Assembly (NCBI GenBank): GCA_905116865.2 | Contig: CAJHNH020006557.1 | Coordinates: 91,001 to 155,000 of the forward strand | DNA: 64,000 nt | Reading direction: 5' to 3' | Source of the DNA: Candidula unifasciata | Taxonomy: Eukaryota > Mollusca > Gastropoda > Stylommatophora > Geomitridae | Part shown: one piece after another, positions 38,601 to 50,600 of the stretch | How the letters are laid out: every line of letters starts with the position of its first letter | How positions within the stretch are numbered: the stretch's first letter is position 1 | Notes under the pieces: model-generated | The model's database searches: none | The model's input: only the letters and a program-made list of their open reading frames with translations | What the model was told of the DNA's origin: nothing | Position numbers and translations under genes: made by a program

Positions 38601-41600
38601 ATTGTGTCATATAGACATCAAATTCCACATGAATTTGAAATGCAAATTAGGTGCTTTCTCAATATCCTACGCTAAACAGGAGAAATCCACAAGTCACAGG
38701 ACTTTCTAATATTTCAGGCTGTATGCAGTCGTGGGACCTAGGCTGCATGCAGTCGTGGGACCTAGGCTGCATGCAATCGTGGGACCTAGGCTGCATGCAG
38801 TCGTGAGACCTAGGATTCACTCTCTCGTGGGACGTAGGTGGATTGGGGTTAGGTCCAGTTTTAGATGTTTAAGAGTCGTTAAAAGCATCAGACAGCTGGG
38901 AAACCCAGTCTTATTGGACTGTCCTGTGACGTCATCTGGGGTAGGATATTACGAAAGAACCGCACATTTAAAAACGATGCAGAAGGTTACCGTTTTACTG
39001 TACCAGCACTTCCTCAGGGAATCGAAGACAGATAATTTATATTGTGATATTCATGACCCCGAGAAACGAACACGATTGGCGCTTGGTCTGGATAGAGCAT
39101 CGTTTAACCATTGGATTAGATAGGACACAGAGCACGCTCATGTCAAGCAAGAAAGGAAAAGGAAAATTGATGACAACTTTAATATAGATGTCATTAGACG
39201 TGAGATCTTACAAATGTTAGAGGACAAATCAACTTGTTGCTCTCTGAAAACTGAAATTAACATTGACATTTCAGAAAGGAGTCTGTGCAAAATTGTAAGA
39301 GCCACCGAATTCACTTCCAGGAAAACTGTAGGTGGAAGGAATAGTATTTGTAAAAGAGCCACGTTTGATTGCTAGTCGAAGAAAATATCTGAGGCAGAAC
39401 CGCGAGCAACGGAGACAATGCTATGTTTTTGTATATTTGAATGAATCCTGGGTTAATGCCCACCATACCTATGCTAAAGAAAAACAATAAGTAAACGGTG
39501 AACCGTAAAGGAACATTCTAAGCAGCAAAGGCCAGCGCATATACTTGCTTATGCAGTAAGCAGTAAAAAAGGCCTTATCCATCTATGATGCTGGACTTAT
39601 TTTCCAGCCAACAAGTACGGATGGTAGGGACTACCACACTGAAACGAATGGACACATTTCCAGGCACTGGATAAAGAATGATCTTCTTCCAATTCTGGAC
39701 TGACCATCATGTTTGGTAATGGCTATGGCGCCTATCTTAATGCCGTATTAGAGGAAGATAAAGTACCAACGACATCAAAACAAAAGATCTAATTAGGACA
39801 TGGCTTGCTAAGGAGAAAGTCAACGTTGACAACACATAGTCGAAAAAAAGGGGGAGGGGAATTATAGGCCGGTTCTAACTTTTGAAATTAAGGAGTGTCT
39901 GTCCACGTGCACAAAAATGCAGCTTTTAATGAGCAATAGTACCCACAAGTCTGCTCTGTGGCTAAGTCGATGATAACGCTTCGTAATGCCGGGATGCCGG
40001 GTTCGATCCCAGCTGCGGGTCATGCGCCTTGCGTTGGTTTCGACACTGGTATAAAAAAGCCCACCGTCCAAAAAGCAATGGCAAACTACTGGACGTAAAT
40101 TTGCCTAGAAAAACTACACAATAGCCAGGGGCAGTTGGGGTTGGTTTTTCAACGTCCTGTAAAGGACACGCAACTAACCTGGAGTACCGACAAACCGCTT
40201 TTGGTAATCAGCGTATCCATTCTTGTGTTTGGACACTTTCGGACACAAACTAGTGCCGGTGAACAGTCTGGAAATGCTGGTGAATCGTAAGGACATCAAC
40301 GACCAGAAGTTACATTCATTATCATGTAGAAGGTTTTTTGCAGAACGTCGCTCTCATCGCAGTCGGTATGGAAGAAACTCAGTCTTCCCTGCTTGTTGTA
40401 CTTTGGTATTCAAGGAGTCATATCCTGTGTCCATCTTCGTGTCGGTCAGCCCCAGCTCTTCCTACCTGGTGCCATGCCTTCTGCTATATTTTTCCCAATC
40501 CGCTATGACACTTGATATGACCAAAATATTTCAGCTTCCGAGACAAGTCGCTGTTTATTGGCCAATCTTCCTTGACGTTCAGATCTTTTAGAATGCCAGT
40601 ATTTCTTCTCTTCTTTGCCCATGGTATTCTGAGTATCTTTCTTTATCTTTTCAGCTCAAAAGCCCATATTTTATTTCTTAGGACTGGGAGATACTCCACG
40701 ACTCACATCCATATGTTGCTACACAAAAGATGCATGCTCTCAAAATTGTAATTTAGTTTTTTTCCTTAACCATAGACTTTAAATGTTGTTTAATCTTTGC
40801 ATTCCTATTGTCACACTCCTTTTGATTTCTGTCAAACAGTCTTCATTGCTATTTATTATTGAGCCTAGATATTCGAAGTTTGTGACATTTTCAATTTCTC
40901 CCTTATTTATTGTTATTTTTGGGTGACGGCCAGTTTTGTCTGTGGACATTATTTTCGTTTTCTTTAAATTTAAAAAAGATGTTGATCTTCGCTGTGTTTC
41001 AGAAGACATGATTAAATGTTCTATTCCCTTGACATAGTTCCAAAGGAGGACTGTGTCATCTGCATAGCGAAGTTCCGGAACAAGGTTGCCATCAGTTATA
41101 AAAAAGTTACATTAGCTGATGTTATAATGGAATGTGACTGCCCTTCCAAACAACAGTCATTGCTTTTTTCATCTAAAAGATAAAGATATTTTAAAAATTG
41201 TATTTATATAGGTCTACAGTATAATTTAGTCATCAGGACGAGTAAATTTATAACAGTTATAAAGTGATAATAAGTACAGTGGTCAATATGTTATTAAAAT
41301 GTATTTGCAATGATTTCCGAGACCGATATTAAAGTGAAATTTTGTTGTTGCTAAAGAATATATAGACAGTTCGGGCTAGGAACAGATAAAATGATTTCTG
41401 TAATTCCTAAGTGATAAACTCGTTTGATATTAGTCCTTTATTATTTTTTTCTTTGACCAAGAACAGATTAATGACGAATATTGGAGTTCCACTGTGAATT
41501 TACTTGCAACAAAATGAAGTTAACATACCTTCTGCAACATGTTGGATGTTAAACCCACTTCTCCAGACGCGAGGGGGACCCCATTCTGTGCTGATCATGA

Positions 41601-44600
41601 CGTTGTACCTTGGCTGGTACCAGTAGTCGTAGCCTATGCTGATGTGGCTTTTTTCCCAGTTTTCTAGAATGTCGAAGTTCTCCCCATCCAGCAAAATAAA
41701 CCCACCTATAGACAATACACATGCATTCTTATAAGTGCCTATAAAACGGCCATCTTTTCGCTACTAAAGGGTTAAACATTAATACATCTCTTGACTGCAT
41801 AATTACTAATGGTTAAAAAACAACCGATGAGATTATTGTTAATAACAGGATTACTATTACCCATGAAAATACTATTATCGATATAATTAAATTTAGCCAT
41901 GAAAATACTATTACTCATAGAATTGCAGTTATACTCTTATTATAGAAAAGTATTCATTATCACACTGCTACACAGCAGTGGAATCATTAGTCGCCATGCA
42001 CATTTATAAATGGTGCCATAAAATAACAGTTCAGTCTTTGTATATCTTAAGAATGCTGTGTATTTGTGTCTTAAATGTAAATGTGAATAAGCTATGTTGA
42101 TTCTAGTGACATCAAACGGCAGAGGTACTGTCAGAAGTAAGATAACTGCATTTAGCTGTAGATAAGGTGGGCAAGTGGCGCGAGAGAATAGGAACCCACA
42201 TACAGCTGAATGCTGTGGTTTTCATGAAATAATAGAAGTGTTAGGGACGAGATCCTGAACATCGTCGCAATCATATCAAGAGAAAGAATTAACCTAAATA
42301 TCGGAAAATAGCTTATGACAGAAGCCTGTCTTTTAAAGTACACGTACAAAAAAAACAAAAAACAAAAAAAACAAAAAAATTGGTTTGAAAGATCAGGTAA
42401 CGACTTGATGTTTTAACAGTGATGGTTTAATGGATATGAATCATACCCAACGGTTTCAAAAAATAACTTTTAAAGTGTCATAGAATTGGCAAAACTCATG
42501 ACATTGTCTTGTAACTTATCGATATAGATGTTACGTCATAATGACGGTTTGAAGATGACCACCCCACTTTTGACACGCACCAAAGTGAAACAGCGTTCTG
42601 TTATCCAGTTTTTGTTTGTTGGGTTAGGACACACACACACACACACAAAAGGGGCTGGGGGAGGGGATGATACACGCTAGAGCACTATTTTGATATGCCT
42701 AATAGTTCCCGATAGGTGAAGTAATAAACATCCCACTGACGGATCTAACTTCTCTGGCCACCTTCTGGTAAACATTTGATACTTGGGGGAGCTGGAAGCC
42801 ACGAGCCATTGTGACATGTGAAAAAAAAAAAAAGAGTGATGAAGACGACCATCGTCACCATTACTATCAGCTGTGACATTTCTCAAACAGCGTTGTGGAT
42901 ATAACAAGTTTGTGGCCCAGCACTCATACCACGTGGCTGTAGAATGTCTGTAACTCTTTTACAGCACAAAATTTCACCACACGCTTCTTTGTGTTTCAAA
43001 GCTCATATGACATGCTTGTTGCCCTCTATCACACACATGCGTGTGGGCAACAAGAACATCACATGCGTGTGTGATAGAGGGCAACAAGAATATCACATGC
43101 GTGTGTGATAGAGGGCAACAAGAATATCACATGCGTGTGGGCAACAAGAATATCACATGTATGTGTGATAGAGGGCAACAAGAATATCACATGCGTGTGT
43201 GATAGAGGGCAACAAGAATATCACATGCGTGTGTGATAGAGGGCAACAAGAATATCACATGCGTGTGTGATAGATGGCAACAAGAATATCACATGCGTGT
43301 GTGCAACAAGAATATCACATGCGTGTGTGATAGAGGGCAACAAGAATATCACATGCGTGAGGGCAACAAGAATACCACATGCGTGAGGGCAACAAGAATA
43401 TCACATGCGTGAGGGCAACAAGAATATCACATGCGTGAGTGCAACAAGAATATCGCATGCGTGTGTGCAACAAGAATATCACATGCGTGAGGGCAAAAGA
43501 ATATCACATGCGTGAGTGATAGAGGGCAACAAGAATATCACATGCGTGTGTGATAGAGGGCAACAAGAATATCACATGCGTGAGGGCAACAAGAATATCA
43601 CATGCGTGTGTGATAGAGGGCAACAAGAATATCACATGCGTGTGTGATAGAGGGCAACAAGAATATCACATGCGTGTGTGATAGAGGGCAACAAGAATAT
43701 CACATGCGTGTGTGATAGAAAGCAACAAGAATATCACATGCGTGTGTGATAGAGGGCAACAAGAATATCACATGCGTGAGGGCAACAAGAATATCACATG
43801 CGTGTGTGATAGAGGGCAACAAGAATATCACATGCGTGAGGGCAACAAGAATACCACATGCGTGAGGGCAACAAGAATATCACATGCGTGAGGGCAACAA
43901 GAATATCACATGCGTGAGTGCAACAAGAATATCACATGCGTGTGTGCAACAAGAATATCACATGCGTGAGGGCAAAAGAATATCACATGCGTGTGTGATA
44001 GAGGGCAACAAGAATATCACATGCGTGTGTGATAGAGGGCAACAAGAATATCACATGCGTGAGGGCAACAAGAATATCACATGCGTGTGTGATAGAGGGC
44101 AACAAGAATATCACATGCGTGTGTGATAGAGGGCAACAAGAATATCACATGCGTGTGTGATAGAGGGCAACAAGAATATCACATGCGTGTGTGATAGAGG
44201 GCAACAAGAATATCACATGCGTGTGTGATAGAGGGCAACAAGAATATCACATGCGTGTGTGCAACAAGAATATCACATGCGTGTGTGCAACAAGAATATC
44301 ACATGCGTGAGGGCAACAAGAATATCACATGCGTGAGAGCAACAAGAATATCACATGCGTGTGTGATAGAGGGCAACAAGAATATCACATGCGTGTGTGC
44401 AACAAGAATATCACATGCGTGTGTGCAACAAGAATATCACATGCGTGAGGGCAACAAGAATATCACATGCGTGAGGGCAACAAGAATACCACATGCGTGA
44501 GGGCAACAAGAATATCACATGCGTGAGGGCAACAAGAATATCACATGCGTGAGTGCAACAAGAATATCACATGCGTGTGTGCAACAAGAATATCACATGC

Positions 44601-47600
44601 GTGAGGGCAAAAGAATATCCCATGCGTGTGTGATAGAGGGCAACAAGAATATCACATGCGTGTGTGATAGAGGGCAACAAGAATATCACATGCGTGAGGG
44701 CAACAAGAATATCACATGCGTGTGTGATAGAGGGCAACAAGAATATCACATGCGTGTGTGATAGAGGGCAACAAGAATATCACATGCGTGTGTGATAGAG
44801 GGCAACAAGAATATCACATGCGTGTGTGATAGAGGGCAACAAGAATATCACATGCGTGTGTGATAGAGGGCAACAAGAATATCACATGCGTGTGTGATAG
44901 AGGGCAACAAGAATATCACATGCGTGTGTGCAACAAGAATATCACATGCGTGTGTGCAACAAGAATACCACATGCGTGAGGGCAACAAGAATATCACATG
45001 CGTGAGGGCAACAAGAATATCACATGCGTGAGTGCAACAAGAATATCACATGCGTGTGTGCAACAAGAATATCACATGCGTGAGGGCAAAAGAATATCAC
45101 ATGCGTGTGTGATAGAGGGCAACAAGAATATCACATGCGTGAGGGCAACAAGAATATCACATGCGTGTGTGATAGAGGGCAACAAGAATATCACATGCGT
45201 GTGGGCAACAAGAATATCACATGCGTGTGTGATAGAGGGCAACAAGAATATCACATGCGTGTGTGATAGAGGGCAACAAGTATATCACATGCGTGTGTGA
45301 TAGAGGGCAACAAGAATATCACATGCGTGTGTGATAGAGGGCAACAAGAATATCACATGCGTGTGTGATAGAGGGCAACAAGAATATCACATGCGTGTGT
45401 GATAGAGGGCAACAAGAATATCACATGCGTGTGTGCAACAAGAATATCACATGCGTGTGTGCAACAAGAATACCACATGCGTGAGGGCAACAAGAATATC
45501 ACATGCGTGAGGGCAACAAGAATATCACATGCGTGAGTGCAACAAGAATATCACATGCGTGTGTGCAACAAGAATATCACATGCGTGAGGGCAAAAGAAT
45601 ATCACATGCGTGTGTGATAGAGGGCAACAAGAATATCACATGCGTGAGGGCAACAAAAATATCACATGCGTGTGTGATAGAGGGCAACAAGAATATCACA
45701 TGCGTGTGGGCAACAAGAATATCACATGCGTGTGTGATAGAGGGCAACAAGAATATCACATGCGTGTGTGATAGAGGGCAACAAGAATATCACATGCGTG
45801 TGTGATAGAGGGCAACAAGAATATCACATGCGTGTGTGATAGAGGGCAACAAGAATATCACATGCGTGTGGGCAACAAGAATATCACATGCGTGTGTGAT
45901 AGAGGGCAACAAGAATATCACATGCGTGTGTGATAGAGGGAAACAAGAATATCACATGCGTGTGTGATAGAGGGCACAAAGAATATCACATGCGTGAGGG
46001 CAACAAGAATATCACATGCGTGTGTGCAACAAGAATATCACATGCGTGAGGGCAACAAGAATATCACATGCGTGTGTGATAGAGGGCAACAAGAATATCA
46101 CATGCGTGTGTGATAGAGGGCAACAAGAATATCACATGCGTGTGTGATAGAGGGCAACAAGAATATCTCATGCGTGAGGGCAACAAAAATATCACATGCG
46201 TGTGTGATAGAGGGCAACACGAATATCACATGCGTGTGTGATAGAGGGCAACAAGAATATCACATGCGTGTGTGATAGAGGGCAACAAGAATATCACATG
46301 CGTGTGTGATAGAGGGCAACAAGAATATCACATGCGTGTGTTATAGAGGGCAACAAAAATATCACATGCGTGTGGTCAACAAGAATATCACATGCGTGTG
46401 TGATAGAGGGCAACAAGAATATCACATGCGTGTGTGATAGAGGGCAACAAGAATATCACATGCGTGTGTGATAGAGGGCAACAAGAATATCACATGCGTG
46501 TGTGATAGAGGGCAACAAGAATATCATATGCGTGTGTGATAGAGGGCAACAAGAATGTCACATGCGCTTACAGTTGTGTATCTGATTCATTAATGGAACA
46601 AATTCTGTCTCATTGTGTCCCTGTTGAACTTCTCAAAACCCAAGTGCGAACTTTTAAAATTAAAAAAAAAAAAATGTAAGCTCAGATAATTAAGATTCAA
46701 GGAGTTAAAGTACCAACTGTTTGGTATCAAAATAATTAATATCACCAATTTATTTTCTCCGTTGTCAAGCATTGCTGTCCTCTTCATCCAGTCTTTTGCC
46801 TGTAAAAATATTAGCGGCGACAAAAGACATCCCTGTCTCGCAGGTTTTCTTATTTCAAATGTATTTGCTAGTTTTTCCCTCATGAAAAACTTCATATTCA
46901 TAGGTGAGATACACTTGGAGCCACAATAAAGTCCTAAAAGACTTAGCGGACATTGTGGACCAAGCTCGGACGAGGGACCAACGCATATGCCAGCTGTACC
47001 GTTACCCCCATGAGCGTCCACAAGGCTAGGCAGATTTATGAAGTCAAAGTCAACAAGGTCGTAAACGCTCCATCAAATCTTGTCTGTGCGAGGGACTAGT
47101 TACTGGTTGTCAACCTGTCTGGTTTCGAGAGCTACCCAGAGTTAATCCGGAAGACCGGCCTAAGATCTCACATAGTTCCACACTCTGTGGGAAAACGCCA
47201 GCTTATCATGACTGAGCTGACCGTGACGTACGAGTCGCGGATCGAAGAAAATCACATTTACAAGCTCGAGAAGTACTTTGAGCTCGTGTCAGGTCTGAGG
47301 AGAGATGAAGAATACACAGTAAAAATCTTCGCCGTCGAGGTAGGCGCAAGAGGTCTTATCTCCAGTTCCATGTTTAATGTGCTAAAGCAGCTGGGCTTGC
47401 GATGAAACGAGCGTAAATTGTCACTAAAACAACTAGGCGAACTTGCTGAAAGAGCTTTGAGTTGGCTCTGGACACAAAGAAACGTCGTGGAGGATTGGCC
47501 TCGGTAGACTGGTCCGAGTTTCTAGTGGAAAAGAACTTCTTATCCCTTAAGAGCCAAAATGTCCAAAATGTCTGCCAATGTCAGGCTGTCGACAGCCAGA

Positions 47601-50600
47601 GACTAAATACCAAGTCTAACACCTGTCCGATAAACCAACCGAAAGCTTGTCACCATGGTCGTAAGGTAGTCGACTGATCTAGTTTGCTACCGCAGCGAAA
47701 ATACCAATAATTCTCATAACACATGTGACAAATCACCATATCGTCTGTCCCTGGCCGAGAACATCCGGTAAAGTGCAGCAGGGAGGAAGATGGAGATCTG
47801 GGAGTCATACAAAATCAGAAACGGCAATGTCAAAAACTTATATAAAAGGAGATGCCAGGCTTGGTTTCATTTTCGGAGAGGACAAAAGAATATACCCAAC
47901 AAGCATGTCGTAAAAGGGTTTTGCTAAAAGTCAATGTATTTCCACGAAATGCGCTGCTATCGCAGCCTAGCTGTAAAGTACAACGTACACGCTAACCGTC
48001 CTTTTAAGACCGAACGCAGAGGAAGAAGATTAAAACGCGGGAGCAGTCGACTTTCATAGCTTGATAAATGGAACGGCATTTATGCTGTCCTGTATTATTT
48101 GAAAACGGTTTACAATTTGATGTTGATCACCAGACTGACTGACTTTCTACCCCACCAGGACATCACACAAGCGATAAACACCCTATGACACAGTGTGATA
48201 CCATGTGAGTGAGGAGCACCGTGTAGAGGTCCCAGAAACCGCGTTCAGCCATTAGGCCATATTTATGGCCTGGCTATATTGCGGCCCCCGGCAAGAGCCA
48301 GAGTCGGGCTTTAAATAACGAAAAATGTCATCCTAAAAAGGACGGTGAATAATATTCTACATAATCACCAGACCTCACAATGGCAGGCCTAATACAGATA
48401 TGATCAATTTAATTGTTGTCTTATGGTCTGGGGATTTCTATTTTGCCTTATGTTTTTTTTTTTCATGCGAACATGCTTTGCCAATAGCATATTGGTTCTA
48501 AGCGCACTAAAATGGGGAATAATTCTGAGGTATTATTCGTTATTCCAAGTCCACGTGTTTCCATGATCTCTTTATACCACGCGGTATCTGATCCCATCTT
48601 CGCATCCAGTGCACTCATCAACAGGTATGTATGAATGACCCTTTCTTCTATGGCCTATAGTACCCCGTATTTTAAAGTTGCATATACAATTCCCTTTTAA
48701 CTGCCTCATCCTTATCAATTGTCGGTGCGATCACACTGTGTTATTGCCATTTACACTTTCTTTTTCAATCTTATAAATTGTACTTATTATTTTAGATCTC
48801 ACGTCTCTCATTCCATTAGTGCCCTCTCTACTGCTTTTAATAGCACCAGGACCACTCCTTCATTGTGTAGATTGGGGAGAAAAGGTGGGGTGGGGGGGGG
48901 GGGGGGATGTCGCATGTAAATAAAATAGTTCGAATTTATAATTCTAATACTACGTTACCCCTTCTGCCATTCCACACATCGTACAGGGTTCTAACATTCC
49001 GGGTGCCAGGTTTGGAGTCTTTTCTAGGTGAGAGAAATGCATCGGTGATTCAGACTTCTTTCAGCTTTTTCTACACTGCGTCCTTCTTTCAGAACGCCGA
49101 GAGGGGGGTTCCGGCGGGGAGGGGGGGGGGGGGGGGTCTTACATTATGTTAGACACTATCATTTCTCATTTGGTCTTGAATAGTTAAGTTGGCTGTTCTA
49201 TGTTACACAGGTGAGCCTTTAATGATGTCCAAGTGTTTGTAATGAGTGTTGTTTATTATCTGTTTCTTGGTGGTCATAGACATGTTTTGATTTCTTAATT
49301 AAGGCATTGGTTGACATTTGAGTACACTGACCGGTTTGCCAGTGATGGTAATAAACAAAAATGTGTATTATATGTGTTTAAATTTGTTCTGTGATGAGTT
49401 TTCGACTTATTCTACAACAGTGACTGGTGGCTTTCGTCATTTTGTCATTTTATGAAGACTTTTGTTGTTCTCACTCTTTGAACTGTTGCCCTGAGCATCG
49501 CCAATGCAGCTGATCATGACTTCTCCACTAGCAAGACAATGTGAGGTATGAGGAGCACCTAGTCCAGTTTTGGAGTGGACATCATCAGGTTCGATTATCT
49601 GAAAATGTAAATTATTTGTAAACAAAATAAGCTCTAAACATAGTAGACTGTCCAACTCAAAACTATGTTTTAACTGTACAACTGAAGGTCAGGTCTTGAT
49701 CACGGTTGCTTATCATCATAGAAAGGGACGATATGTGGCCAGTATAAACCTGCAGTCAACTAACGCGCCCAATACAGCCCAAGAATGACACACCAAGAGA
49801 CATGCTGGCAGTAGAACCAACTACATCCAAGAACACTATTACAACTTAGGAATCAGATGATTGTACGATCGAACAAGCTTATATGCCGGCTGAGAGGGAG
49901 ACTCCAAGCAACGCAAGAATGTCCAACGGTCCGGTCATCAAGACACGAGTAAAGATTTACCAAATAAATGAAGGAGGAACCAGACTCCTGGACTTATCGA
50001 GAATCAAAATAACCAGATACCTGGAGACTTCAGTGGGGATAGGAAGCATATGCAGAATCAGAAAAGACGCAGAGGGTCTGATCGTTACGCTGAATGAAAC
50101 AAAAACAGAACGAAGAGAATTGACTGAGACATTGGTACACAGCCTACAATAGAATTACAGCTACCAGAAAAGATACTGGTTAGCAGCCAAGATGTTTCAA
50201 GGAGATCCGAAAGTGGGGGTGGTCAAGAGAGTGAATACTAAATGGTCAAACCAGGAGATCGCAGAGCACTTGAGGAGAGAAAACCCGAAGATGAGTATAA
50301 TCAGAGCAGAGAGAATCATTTCCAAAGACATGAAATCAACAGTAGCAGTGGTGACGGACAGGAAGACGAGAGTAATTCCAGAAACAGTCAAGCTTGATAA
50401 TAAACTACAGAAACCAGAGATATATATCCCAAGGGTACTCCAATGTTCCATATGTCAAAAGGGATTTCTTACCAAGTCAGTGTGCCACAGCAAAACAGAG
50501 ATTTGCAGATATTGTGCTGACTCTCATTCCTATAATGAGTGTCCATTAGCAAAGCAAAATAAAAATGATCAAAAACCAAATAGCAATCGACGATGCAGCA

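Noticed and set aside
43884..45805. Repeated frames [17 protein letters not shown]... that look like a repeat protein family
   Set aside because: They are translations of the 34/26-bp satellite, and stops appear wherever the unit length mix changes phase.
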